This document shows, in pieces, positions 10,114 through 21,300 of a stretch of DNA of 64,000 nucleotides. Location: the NCBI GenBank assembly GCA_910589415.1, contig OU342638.1, positions 38,165,579 through 38,229,578 on the forward strand, written 5' to 3'. The DNA is from Malachius bipustulatus. Taxonomy: Eukaryota; Arthropoda; Insecta; Coleoptera; Melyridae. The notes beneath the pieces are model-generated. The model had not been told where the DNA came from and did no database searches. It saw nothing but the letters and a program-made list of their open reading frames with translations. How positions within the stretch are numbered: the first letter of the stretch is position 1; every line of letters starts with the position of its first letter. The position numbers and the translations under genes were made by a program.

Positions 10114-11079
10114 CCCGGCATTGGTCGCTAGGTGAATTGTAACACCAGTGGTCGCTAGCGAGCGTTTCGCTCGCATGTAAAATCAACAATTTTATTGCAC
10201 AAATGTGCAATAAAAAGCACTTTGAATTACAATACAGGGTGTTTGGTGATCGAACATCTAAAATTAAATTTACAAAACCGCATTAGAAGTATAAAAAATA
10301 ATTTCCAGATCAGGCGTTGTCTTTTTTTTGGCTGAGTATTCCCTAAACAAAGCCTACCTGGAAAATGCTATTAATCTTTAATAAAACAAATAAAAATTTA
10401 AATTTAATTAAATTTTTGATGAAATTTTAATTTGGCTGTCTAAGTACTGAAAAAAATAAAATATTTATAGATGATTTAGTTTTACATTTTTGTAAATATT
10501 TCCTGAATGAAGCCCGATCAGGACAAAGTTATTCTTTTTTATGCTCATGATGTGGTTTTGTATAATATGAATTTTTTTTTTTTGGCTTTCCGATCATAGA
10601 ACACCCTTTACTAGCAATATTTGTTGTAGGTATTTTAAAATAAGGGGGAATAATGTTAGCTTGCCAATATAATTTTTTTTAGTATATTATAACTATAGGA
10701 TTTTTTAAAATTAAATAACACAAAGTGATTCGATTCTTAACCAAGCTAATACCATATACCATAAAAACAACAAAATAACTTCAGATAAAGAAATTACAGC
10801 AACCCTTGCATATGGCTAGCAGAACTAAACATAAGAGCAGTTGAGTGACACGGGTGGTCGCTAATGAGCGTTTAGCTCGCGCAGCTGCGACTGCGGTGAA
10901 TGAAGCGTCCATAAAAAATAAATTTACCCGATTTTCATTACAAAATCCTTCCCATGTTTCTTCTTAAGGCTATAAACTAAGCTAGAAAAATCGACAAGAT
11001 TGTACGAGTTCAAGTAACAGAATAATTACAGTTTAAAGACAATGGTGAGCTAAATGCTCACCTAGCGACCACTCCCGGG
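10114..11079. mobile_element. piggyBac-like MITE with TTAA target site
   Basis: The ends are CCCGG...TGGTCGCTAGGTGA and its near-complement, directly flanked by TTAA at 10110-10113 and 11080-11083. TTAA duplication and CCC-starting TIRs are hallmarks of the piggyBac superfamily. Subterminal copies of a GGTCGCTA-GCG motif occur near 10145 and 10855. No transposase ORF is present, so it is non-autonomous. A TACAGGGTG element appears nested inside it. Confidence 0.7.
10233..10610. mobile_element. TACAGGGTG-type TIR element, decayed
   Basis: The left end reads TACAGGGTGTTTGGTGATCG and the right end is a diverged complement (CGATCATAGAACACCCTTTA). About 380 bp with no ORF, nested in the piggyBac-like MITE. 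Confidence 0.5.
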
Positions 11080-11083
11080 TTAA

Positions 11084-11470
11084 TTACACAATTTTTTACA
11101 ATATTTATAATTAATTGAAAATTTAGATTTAAAAAAATACCTAAAAGTACCTACCTTACATTAGGTATGAATCAGCTGTTTGTTAGTAGAATAAACAATA
11201 AATCCCCAAGTTACATTAATTAATTATTAAACATATTATATGGTGGGGTAATTAACACTTAGCATGTAACAAAGACAACTTAAAAATTAATTTACAAGTC
11301 TACAAAGTTTTGTAACAGTGCAGAATGTTTAATTCTCGTTTCAGTTTCGATACAAATAACTGAGACCATTTCGAATTCAAATTCAAACATTTCAATAAAG
11401 ACTTTCCAGTTTTTCATTTGTATGTTCATGAACGGCGATTTAGTTGCATTTTAGTACTCACTCACACATA
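11084..11470. other. AT-rich intergenic sequence
   Basis: Between the piggyBac-like MITE and zinc-finger gene 2. Nothing recognisable apart from the presumed 3' UTR of that gene. Confidence 0.4.
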
Positions 11471-11566
11471 TTACCTTCTTCTAACACAGTGAACGGACTT
11501 TAAATGTCTGATGAGGTCTCTTTTCATTTTAGTTTCATGCTGACACTGAGCACATTATTTATACAC
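11471..11566 (-). pseudogene. Fossil last finger of zinc-finger gene 2 beyond its stop
   Basis: Immediately after the stop codon of gene 2 the minus strand still encodes, in the same frame, the family's distinctive last finger (CAQCQHETKMKRDL...) and tail. Two in-frame TAA codons interrupt it: one where paralogs have the Glu of VEVYKC, and one inserted before the first Cys. The finger has therefore been lost from the protein by nonsense changes rather than deleted. Confidence 0.8.
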
Positions 11567-13711
11567 TTACACAACTTCCTTATGTTTACATTTATAATGT
11601 CGAGTCAAATGACTTTTCCATTTTGTTTCGTAAGAACATTCCTTACACTTGTACACTTCTGCATCTTTGGAATGTTTAAATTTATGATGTTTCGTCAAAT
11701 AACTTATAAATTTTGTCTCGTAAGAACACTCCTGACATTTGTACATTTGTCGTGTTTCTTTCGAATGTTTATATTTATAATGTGTAGTCAAATTACTTTT
11801 CCATTTTGTTTTGTAAGAACATTCCTGACACTTGTACGCTTCAGATTCTGCTGAATGTTTCATTTTATAATGTTTGGTCACAGAATTTTTATCTTTTGTT
11901 TTGTAAGAACATTCCTGACATTTGTACACTTCTGCATCTTTGGAATGTTTAAATTTATGATGTTTCGTCAAATAACTTATAAATTTTGTCTCGTAAGAAC
12001 ACTCCTGACATTTGTACATTTTTGTTTCTGTTGAATGTTTCATTTTATAATGTTGAGTCATTGAACTTTTGATTTTTGTTATGTAAGAACATTCCTGGCA
12101 CTTGTACACTTCTGCATCTTTGGAATGTTTACGTTTATAATGGTGGTTCAAATTGTCTTTATATTTTGTCTCGTAAGAACACTCCTGACATTTGTACATT
12201 TGTGTTTCTTTTGAATGTTTATATTTATAATGTGTAGTCAAATGACTTTTCCATTTTGTTTCGTAAGAACATTCCTTACACTTGTACACTTCTGCATCTT
12301 TGGAATGTTCAAATTTATGATGTTTCGTCAAATAACTTATAAATTTTGTCTTGTAAGAACACTCCTGACATTTGTACATTTGTGTTTCTTTTGAATGTTT
12401 ATATTTATAATGTGTAGTCAAATTACTTTTCCATTTTGTTTTGTAAGAACATTCCTGACACTTGTACGCTTCAGATTCTGCTGAATGTTTCATTTTATAA
12501 TGTTTGGTCACAGAATTTTCATCTTTTGTTTTGTAAGAACATTCCTGACATTTGTACACTTCTGCATCTTTGGAATGTTTACGTTTATGTTGAGTCAAAT
12601 AACCTTTACACTTTGTTTTGTAAGAACATTCCTGACACTTGTACACTTCAGATTCTGCTGAATGTTTCATTTTATAATGTTGAGTCATTGAACTTTTGAT
12701 TTTTGTTATGTAAGAACATTCCTGGCACTTGTACACTTCTGCATCTTTGGAATGTTTACGTTTATAATGGTGGTTCAAATTGTCTTTATATTTTGTCTCG
12801 TAAGAACACTCCTGACATTTGTACATTTTTGTTTCTTTTGAATGTTCAAATTTATGATGTTTCGTCAAATAACTTATAAATTTTGTCTCGTAAGAACACT
12901 CCTGACATTTGTACATTTGTGTTTCTTTTGAATGTTTATATTTATAATGTGTAGTCAAATTACTTTTCCATTTTGTTATGTAAGAACATTCCTGGCACTT
13001 GTACACTTCTGCATCTTTGGAATGTTTACGTTTATGTTGAGTCAAATAACCTTTACACTTTGTTATGTAAGAACATTCCTGGCACTTGTACACTTCTGCA
13101 TCTTTGGAATGTTTACGTTTATAATGGTGGTTCAAATTGTCTTTATATTTTGTCTCGTAAGAACACTCCTGACATTTGTACATTTTTGTTTCTGTTGAAT
13201 GTTTATGATTATAATGTCGAATGAAATTAGATCTAACGTTTGCTTTATAGGAACAATGAGCACAGTTATACTTCGCTTCTTCTTCCCTGGTCCTGTCAGA
13301 AGATCGCGACTCGCTTTGTTGAACGAACTCACACCGAACGAGTCCAACATGACTACTACTCCCCTTAATCTGCTCCCAGCCCGGTTTGTGGTCCTCGATG
13401 TCGATCTCCTCTTCTTTTAATGTCACATTTTCTGCTCCTCGCACTTGAGGAAGATCATCTGATCCTGGTGATGAGTCTTCAGGTTCTATCTTTGTTAGGG
13501 GGCAAGATGAAGAGATATTTTCAAAATTGTAGAACTCCGCGGACTGATCGTATCTCGAAAAATTATTCTTTTCATCTTCACGTTTCATCTTTGAGGTTGT
13601 GAGTACAAGTATAGAGTCATAGTCAGACTCATGGTCTTCTACTGCTTCCGTTTTGATAATCCTCTCCTCATGTTGTTGAACAGGACAGTAATTCGCTTCA
13701 TTTAAACTCAT
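11567..13711 (-). CDS. C2H2 zinc-finger protein 2, 19 fingers, paralog cluster member
   Basis: Single-exon gene, 714 residues. The N-terminus (MSLNEANYCPVQQHEE) carries SUMO-consensus motifs IKTE, MKRE and LKEE, a diverged TKIEPE, and the shared GWEQIKGSSSHVG block. Nineteen fingers follow, mostly C-X2-C-X12-H-X4-H; fingers 3 and 8 have H-X3-H. Fingers 6-12 and 13-19 are two copies of a seven-finger block with matching finger order (YKDNL, IKSSM, one differing finger, D-NSV, WKSNL, FISYL, WKSHL). The protein stops at KHKEVV before the family's usual terminal finger. It is probably a DNA-binding regulator; its target is unknown. Confidence 0.85.
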   Translation of the reverse strand: MSLNEANYCPVQQHEERIIKTEAVEDHESDYDSILVLTTSKMKREDEKNNFSRYDQSAEFYNFENISSSCPLTKIEPEDSSPGSDDLPQVRGAENVTLKEEEIDIEDHKPGWEQIKGSSSHVGLVRCEFVQQSESRSSDRTREEEAKYNCAHCSYKANVRSNFIRHYNHKHSTETKMYKCQECSYETKYKDNLNHHYKRKHSKDAEVYKCQECSYITKCKGYLTQHKRKHSKDAEVYKCQECSYITKWKSNLTTHYKYKHSKETQMYKCQECSYETKFISYLTKHHKFEHSKETKMYKCQECSYETKYKDNLNHHYKRKHSKDAEVYKCQECSYITKIKSSMTQHYKMKHSAESEVYKCQECSYKTKCKGYLTQHKRKHSKDAEVYKCQECSYKTKDENSVTKHYKMKHSAESEAYKCQECSYKTKWKSNLTTHYKYKHSKETQMYKCQECSYKTKFISYLTKHHKFEHSKDAEVYKCKECSYETKWKSHLTTHYKYKHSKETQMYKCQECSYETKYKDNLNHHYKRKHSKDAEVYKCQECSYITKIKSSMTQHYKMKHSTETKMYKCQECSYETKFISYLTKHHKFKHSKDAEVYKCQECSYKTKDKNSVTKHYKMKHSAESEAYKCQECSYKTKWKSNLTTHYKYKHSKETRQMYKCQECSYETKFISYLTKHHKFKHSKDAEVYKCKECSYETKWKSHLTRHYKCKHKEVV

Positions 13712-14387
13712 GACGGTAATTTTTCTTTAAAATCACTTTCATATAATTCATAATTCATTAAAAAATATAATGGCGTGGCGATTGGCGACAATGGCGACAA
13801 TCGAATCGAGTACGAGTAATCGACAAAGGACAAAATACGGAGTGTGCGCAATAAGAACTTACAAGGTAGCCAACATACACACTGCCAACTGCTTAATGTT
13901 AAAACCACCATTTTATATTAAAATCATTGCACCTGGCACCTGGTTGCCGGCGATCAACACAACAGACGGACGGGCTGACGGGTTCCCTGCTTTCCCTCCA
14001 AGTTCCAGCTGACGGCACGAACTGAAACCATTGAATAGCTAACAACAAAAAGAGATTCCAAACTGTTTTCTCTTTCTTGATAATGTTTCCATTCTTTAGT
14101 CGTTTCACTCGTATTACTGTACGACAGGGACCGGAAAGCATGAACAATAATTCAACAAATTACGCAAAACGGCAAAACTCATCTCATTTCGTACAAGCAA
14201 CTTTATTCACCCAATTTTATTTCTCTTTTGTTAGGGAACCTGCATTACCGACACTGACAAAGCGTTAGAGTCGGTAATACAGGTACCCCGTCCTATTTTT
14301 TGTACCACAATACCTGTTCCGCTGTTCCCCAAATGCGTTCAGCAATACATAAACACATCTTTATAAAGGAATTATTGCAATATCTCA
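13712..14387. other. Upstream region of zinc-finger gene 2 with a pair of TIR ends
   Basis: This includes the likely promoter of gene 2. At 14231-14288 two inverted copies of the hAT-like end (ACCTGCATTACCGACAC and its complement) face each other only a few bases apart. This is either a minimal deletion derivative or abutting ends of larger elements. Confidence 0.45.
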
Positions 14388-15107
14388 CGCCGCGTCCTAG
14401 CTGCATCCGGGGACTGCGTTGCGTGCGTTGCGTGCGTGCGTTGCGGGGAACGATTAAAATAAAACACATGCAAAGCAATGGGAGTGTCCTCAGTAGACGC
14501 GTTTGCCCGCAAAGTCGTACGATAAAACGACACCGCAACGCACGCATTGTTTTAAATTGAAATATTTAGTTTTTTCATCTGTCAAAATCTTGCGATTTTT
14601 GCGGCGGGCAGGAAATTTTTTTAATTTCGATTGCCTTCGTGCCAAAGCGAAACATTTTGTGCAATAAGACAAATCTATTTTACAAGAACAAGAGTCAAGG
14701 TACACTGGGAATGTGAAAATGTCTCGAATTTAGGCTTTTAAAGTAAGTATGAGGTCTATTAACTTCTATTGTAGACCTTTTTATATTTAACCTACCTGCT
14801 ATTTATCTATCTATCAAATCTATAACTATTTCTATAGATTACTTGCGTCTTATTGTTTCTTTCTCTTAAGTAACATGTTTCTTTCTGTGATTTTCAAGTC
14901 TTTCAAGCTCCAACAACCTACTGGTTTCCAAATTAAAACGTATTTAATCTGAAGCTGCACCAGAAATAGTTGGATTGGAAACCATTTTCTCGCCCGCACC
15001 GCACGCATTCAGTTAGGACACAGTCAAAATTTCTCGTGCGAGTTTGCGTTGCGTGCGTTCCCCGCATCGCACGCAACGCATTACCCGGATGCAGCTAGGA
15101 CACGGCG
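14388..15107. mobile_element. 720-bp TIR element (MITE), 3-bp target duplication
   Basis: Both ends contain GTCCTAGCTGCATCCGG in inverted orientation, bounded by CGCCG/CGGCG and flanked by TCA (14385-14387 and 15108-15110). Subterminal GTTGCGTGCG repeats occur on both sides. No ORF of note. A 3-bp duplication suggests a PIF/Harbinger-like origin, but TCA is not the usual TWA, so the superfamily is uncertain. Confidence 0.65.
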
Positions 15108-16067
15108 TCAGAAACAATATAGAAGACGGAATTTTTTCGTTTTGATTTTTGAAATCCCACAACCCACAACACCGTATCATAATAGTGTGTTGTTGATTTT
15201 CTCAACGAGTTTTTCAAGACCCTGTATATGAAAGTGTCTTGCAGTCTTTCAAACATTTTTCAATGAAATTTTGTCTATTTTCTTTATAAAGCAGTGTTAA
15301 GCCTACTTTGACATTTTTACATTAAAAAGTAAAAATAATTGTAAATTTATTTGATAAATCTTTATACTAAACTGTCAGTTTCAAGTTTCAATCTTGATAT
15401 TTATTATAATAATTATCACATAATATCACAGAAGACAAGAAATGAAAATGCAACACTGCTGACAGTTATACTCAAACAGCTAATTTTGACAGGTATAATT
15501 ATAAATTAGAAAATTGTAAATACCTATTGAACCAATTGCCGTTCGTAGGCATATGTAAATTATATTATTATTTTGGTATTGGTTTTTAGGTTCATAGGCT
15601 TATTTTTTTAGTTATTAATCAACAGTTGTTGACGTTTCGGTGAAGAATTGAAAAATTAAAATTAAAATCAAATAAATCACCATTTTTTTTATCGTTTTTT
15701 ATTAAAACCGTTGATTTTTTCGAACCCTGATTCCGTAGTCACAGACACACACACACACAATCATACGATTCACTTATTATCACTCGCCATGCGCCGAGAA
15801 TGAATGATTACAAACAATAAAATAACAGTATAGACAGTATGACAGTAATAATAAATGCGGATTTGATAATTCTTTATTTTCTAAGCTAACCTTGTCTTAA
15901 TACGAATCAAGAAATATGTCTGTAAATAGTGTTTAATTCTATTGAATGTCATCTGAACAGCGGTTCGTTCAAACTTTGTGTACGGTCGTCGAAAGTAGAT
16001 GGTTAAATGGACGACTTACGGCAGATTAGTTGCATTGTTGTACTCACTAACTCACTGACACATTACC
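15108..16067. other. AT-rich intergenic sequence
   Basis: No gene is visible. A short CA run lies near 15748. The final part is presumably the 3' UTR of zinc-finger gene 3. Confidence 0.4.
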
Positions 16068-17420
16068 TTACATTCTTCTAACAGAATGAACGGACTTTAA
16101 ATGTCTGATGAGGTCCATTTTCATTTTAGTTTCATGCTGACACTGAGCACATTTGTACAATTCTGCATCTTTTGAATGTTTACATTTATAATGTTGAGTC
16201 AAAGCAGTTTTATATCTCGTTTCATATGAACATTCCTGACACTTGTACACTTCTGCATCTGCTGAATGTTTATGTTTATAATGTCGAATCAAAGCATTTT
16301 TATATTTTGTTTGATAAGAACATTCCTGACATTTATATACTTCTGCCTCTTTTGAATGTTTACGTTTATTATGTTTAGTGAAAGCACTTTTATATTTTGT
16401 TTGATACGAGCATTCCTGACAGTTGTACACTTGTGCATCTGCTGAATGTTTAAGTTTATAATGTGCAGTCAACCAACTTTTATATTTTGTTTGATGCGAG
16501 CATTCCTGACATTTGTATATTTCAGCATCTTTGGAATGTTTATGATTATAATGTTGAGTGAAATTGCGTTTAATTTTTGTTTCAAATGAACATTCCTGAC
16601 ATTTATACACTTTTGCATCTTTAGCATGTTGACATTTATAATGTCTAATCACAGTATCTTTATGTTTTGTTTCAAAGGAACATTCCCGACATTTATACAT
16701 TTCTACTTGTGCTGAATGTTTAGTTTTATAGTGAGGCCTCATGGCATATTTATCTCTAGTTTGATAAGAACACGCCACACATTTGTACACTATCGCATCT
16801 TTAGCATGTTTACGTTTATAATGTTTAGTCACAGAACTTTTATCTTTTGTTTCAAAGGAGCATTCCTGACATTTGTACACTTCTGCTTCTGTTGAATGTT
16901 TACAATTATAATGCCGAATGAAATGATATGTATTATTTGTTTTATACGCGCAATGGGCACAGTTATGCTTTGCTTGTTCTTCCCTGGTCCTGTCAGAAGA
17001 TGGTGACTCACTTTCTTGAACGGACTCACAATGACCGAGTGCATCCTTAAACATTCCAACATGACTACTACTTCCCTTAATCTGCTCCCAGCCCGGTTTG
17101 TGTTCAGCGATGTCAATCGCTTCTTCTTTTAATTTCACATTTTCTGCTCCCTGCACTCGAGGAAGGCCATCTGGTCCTGGTGATAAGTCTTCAGGTTCTA
17201 TCTTTATTACCGGGCAAGATGAAAAGATATTCTCCAAATTGTTTAACTCCGCGGGCGGATCGCAGCTTGAGCTTGAATGATTCGCTTCATCTTCGCACTT
17301 CAAATTTGGGGACGCGAGCAGGGGGTCGACGAACTCATCCTCTTCTACTGCTTCCGTTTTGATAGTCCTCTCCTCATGTTGTTGAACAGGACAGTACTTA
17401 TTCGCTTCATTGAAACTCAT
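16068..17420 (-). CDS. C2H2 zinc-finger protein 3, 10 fingers, paralog cluster member
   Basis: Single-exon gene, 450 residues from the MSFNEANKY start; the frame stays open to 17486, but the paralogs begin at this Met. The N-terminus carries IKTE, LKCE, IKIE and LKEE SUMO-consensus motifs and GWEQIKGSSSHVG. Ten C2H2 fingers follow, ending in the family-typical YKCAQCQHETK finger and the tail RRM, so the 3' end looks intact. Its N-terminal region and 5' flank are almost identical to those of the copy at 22590-23753. It is probably a sequence-specific nuclear regulator. Confidence 0.87.
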   Translation of the reverse strand: MSFNEANKYCPVQQHEERTIKTEAVEEDEFVDPLLASPNLKCEDEANHSSSSCDPPAELNNLENIFSSCPVIKIEPEDLSPGPDGLPRVQGAENVKLKEEAIDIAEHKPGWEQIKGSSSHVGMFKDALGHCESVQESESPSSDRTREEQAKHNCAHCAYKTNNTYHFIRHYNCKHSTEAEVYKCQECSFETKDKSSVTKHYKRKHAKDAIVYKCVACSYQTRDKYAMRPHYKTKHSAQVEMYKCRECSFETKHKDTVIRHYKCQHAKDAKVYKCQECSFETKIKRNFTQHYNHKHSKDAEIYKCQECSHQTKYKSWLTAHYKLKHSADAQVYNCQECSYQTKYKSAFTKHNKRKHSKEAEVYKCQECSYQTKYKNALIRHYKHKHSADAEVYKCQECSYETRYKTALTQHYKCKHSKDAELYKCAQCQHETKMKMDLIRHLKSVHSVRRM

Positions 17421-19898
17421 GATGTTGATGTTTCTTGCAAAACACTTTCTAATTGAAATGATAATGATAATATACCTTACTCCCAACGGTTATTTATTTA
17501 TCGCGTAAATGAGAATAAGTAATAATAACTGAACCAGCTGAGAGTCAAAGAAAGAATGAAAGAATATAATAATTCATACATAAATAAAATAATGGCGACA
17601 AAGCGACCAAACCGATAACCGAAGAGAATAACTACAGAATAAGAAAAAGATAGTGGATAGTGGAATAACTAGAGAAGAGAGGCTGAAGAGGAGTAGACGA
17701 GTAGAGGAGTTAATTATAAAATTTGAATAATTCTTTTGATAAACTAAATGAACTAGTTCACTAGTTCCAGGCGAATATTCAGAACCGATTCCGAATCAGT
17801 TCAGTTCAGCAGAACCAAATACGCTAGACTATAATAATACGTCCAACTTCGACTGAAAACCGGCAGCGAGGCGACGCTAGCGAACCTGGCGGCTCGAGGA
17901 CCGCTACAGTTGTTCTACTGGGCCCGGAATAGAGATGGGAAATACTGTTACCGAAGAGTACGACCGTTCCAATCCAACTGGTACCGCGACAGAAAAATAC
18001 CGCGACAAAATACCGGTATTTTGGAACTGTTTAGCCATAGCCACATCGCTGACTGGAGCGGAGCCGTAATCGCGACACGCATACCCTGACCCTCGGAACG
18101 GTATCTCTACTATAAACTCCTGCTCCTGGAGTGCTGGAACTGAATTATGTATAATCATAAGTTCCTTGTTCCACGTGATGTTTTAGCCCATATGGCCTTG
18201 TATCTTGTATTGCATCTCTGTCCGTACTTCGGTTCGGTACGTATACCTATGTAGGTATCTTCATTTTTTTTTTTCTTACAAGACTGAAGTAAATGAAAAA
18301 ATTTTTTTTGCTTATTTCCCATTCCATCTCAAGTATTTTTTCATTATATGTAATACAGTTACATATTTACATTTTTATTTGATAATTATTATGTTATTAC
18401 TTATAATTTTTAAAGAGTCAAGTATACCTAATAATTATTCCTTTTTTGTTTTCTGGCTTGAAATTTTTACTTTTTTTAATTTTCTTAGAGGACCGAAGTA
18501 GCCTTGCATAACTAGTCAGTAGGTACTCAACGATCCCATAGAGAAATATCGGGTCCGGGGTCTGGGTATAATGATTAAGTATCAAGCAAGCAAAAGTAAT
18601 CAAGTAATCAACTCAACGTATCAGATACTTGTGACTAATGTATCAATATCTACTCGATACTGTTATCTGTTGCACATCACTATGGTGCAGTGTGTTAGTT
18701 ACAACTCGCGACACTAAATGGCGCTGCCACAGCGGCTGCCTTCGAAATGCATGTAAAATTGCCGGAGTTGGACGTATTAATAGTCTAGTGTATTTGGCAG
18801 AACTATCCCGATTCCCGGATGTCGTAGAGCGCATGCCTAAAAGTGCGTTCGGGATTTTAATTTACCGTTACCGCGAAGTGCCGCGAGCGAAACAGGGCCG
18901 GATGAGAGATGAGTCTAAACCCGCAGGGTAAAAACACAGAATAGGTACAATCAGAATATAAACTTCAATAAAAATACCGAATTCGCGCATCTACTCGGCG
19001 CATAGAGATCCGCCATGATTTGAGATAAGCTTTCATTAGTTTTGAATGCGGGCCCACAGAGAATAGAATTGTACCTATTCTGTGGCGGGCTGGTGGCGGA
19101 CCTGCGTTTCTACTCTGAAGCAATGGCCGCTAAAGGTGTTCTATTCTGTGGCTTGTCTCTAAAAGATCAAAGGCGCCGCCGGCGAGTTTAGCTTATTCTG
19201 ATTGTATATATTTTTTTATTTTATTGAAAATGCACATGCTCTGCCGGGAAATCCCTATGACGCTCTGGGAGCGGTGCATGAGCAGAGATATCGATTCACG
19301 CTGGCCTTGAATCTCTGTAAGTTTGTGATGGATGTGTCATATGGACCAGTTAAGATTATTAGCAAGGAAACTTACCTTCGATAAGTAAATATTTTAAAGT
19401 CAATTAATTAACTATCTTGTTATCAAAACAAGTAGTATTTGCAATGTTATACTGACACACATAAATAATATGTTTAATAACAAGACCGTAACCCATCAAC
19501 CTTGCAGTATAACGCTGAATAAGGGTAAACAATGCCGTTGGCATTGACCCAGCCATATATAATGGACAGACACTCCATCATGATTATTAAATAGATTAAT
19601 TTAGTCATAGACAACCGTCGTTATGTAATGTGTAAGTGTTACCCAATAAACCAGTCAAAACCCAATCAACTTTAATTATCCTGCACATCCTCCTTGTTTA
19701 TCACAAGTTGTATACTTCGGGAAACACGCCCGCTTTATGGAATGCTATTCCAATTGGATAACTTTAAAGTTATGCGATTCTATACATAAAAGAAGTCTGA
19801 AATAGGGTGGTACGAGGTGTAACGAGCTGAACCTGATACGGATGAGCGTCTGCGGCTCGACGTGTATATCTGCCCGGTCTTGTACTTGGATATAAGTA
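17421..19898. other. Upstream region of zinc-finger gene 3, then unassigned sequence
   Basis: The first ~280 bp (to about 17700) are duplicated almost exactly upstream of zinc-finger gene 4 (23754-24050), so they probably hold a shared promoter and 5' UTR. Beyond that no gene is visible. Inverted fragments around ACAATCAGAATATA (near 18950) and its complement (near 19195) hint at a small decayed TIR element. Confidence 0.45.
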
Positions 19899-20761
19899 TA
19901 CAGGGTGGTCCAACTTAAAACGTCAGGACTTTACCAAACGATAGATAACGTTAAAATAATGCCAGTTTCTCTAATACACTTATAGCCGGGAAAGCTTCTT
20001 TTCCAAGATACAGGGTGTTGAAGTTTTGGGAAAAAAAATAATGTTTTGTGAATATTGTCAAAACGGCTGCTTTAAAAAAATTGAAATTTGGCACGCAGCA
20101 TGAGCTATAAGTATCTTTCATGATTTACGGCTTATGGTGATAATTTGCGAAAACCAGCGGCGGAGATATGGGTGTCAGGCGCCCCTTTAAAAAAAAAATT
20201 GACGCCACTGACTCTATGGTTACTGACAATTTTTACATTAGTTAGGTGTTGTTTATTTCTGTTATTTAATTATTTAAGTAAAAGTTATTTGATTAGAATT
20301 TGTCTGTTATTCTTAAAATGGCTACGGATATTACCTAAGAAAACCTGAATTATCTCGAAAACGGTGCGCCTTGTGAAAAAATTAGAGAGTACTTTTTTGT
20401 CCTAAAAAGCATGGGGCATTGAATAGTATTATTAAATTTGCCATAGAGTCAGTGGCGTCGATTTTTTTTTTGAAAAGGGGCGATGGCACACCCATATCTC
20501 CGCCGCTGGTTTTCGCAATTTATCACCGTAAGCCGTAAATCATGAAAGATACTTAGCTCATGCTGCGTGCCAAATTTCAATTTTTTTAAAGCAGCCGTTT
20601 TGACAATATTCGCAAAAGCTTATTTTTTTCCCAAAACTTCAACGCCCTGTATCTTGAAAAGAAAGCTTTCCCGGCTATAAGTGTATTAGAGAAACTGGCA
20701 TTATTTTAACGTTATCTATCGTTTGGTAAAGTCCTGACGTTTTAAGTTGGACCACCCTGTA
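19899..20761. mobile_element. Foldback (palindromic) element with TACAGGGTGG ends
   Basis: An 863-bp near-palindrome. The left arm (from TACAGGGTGGTCC) is mirrored by the right arm (ending GGACCACCCTGTA) for roughly 310 bp, around a unique centre near 20220-20440. It is flanked by TA dinucleotides. No transposase ORF, so it is non-autonomous. Confidence 0.85.
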
Positions 20762-20763
20762 TA

Positions 20764-21300
20764 TTCTACGGTAAAAACTTAAATACTGATGAAATGAGTA
20801 TAGGCAATACATTAGATAGTAATAACTAATAAGTGTAGCTTTCCGTTATTTACATGTAATAAAAAAGGGGTGAGAAAAAGTATCGTCATCTGCTGCCTTG
20901 ATCGTTAACTACACGCAGAACCGGAAATTGGTACTGACATATAATATTATTATCTAGACTTCTTGGTTTCGGTAATGTAATAACTAATAATAATTATTAT
21001 TATCACTTTCGTGTAAGCATTTATTAGTAATGAAGACACGTCAATAATAATTCATTATTTCTACATCTGATTACATAAGTTCAGATGGCTAATAAACATA
21101 CCTCACGTAAAATAAAACTGGATTATTAATTTGATTGTGATTTATTTTGTAGATGACAATTAAATGACAGATTGAAGTTTCATTCAATTAAATTGACATT
21201 TTCAATCAGTCAACGCTAGTTAAGCATCCAGCCGCTTGGGTGAAAGTAACTTCCGGTGCCAATCGTTCAGGGATAAAAAAAAATTGTTTCCGCTTTCCCG
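20764..21300. mobile_element. Decayed copy of the hAT-like family, reverse orientation
   Basis: The sequence matches the reverse complement of parts of the 24070-25853 element, for example the shared CCAGCCGCTTGGGTG block near 21225 and the ACGTAAAATAAAACTG block near 21113. It lacks the foldback insertion carried by the other copy and so shows the pre-insertion site. Its ends were not resolved. Confidence 0.65.
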
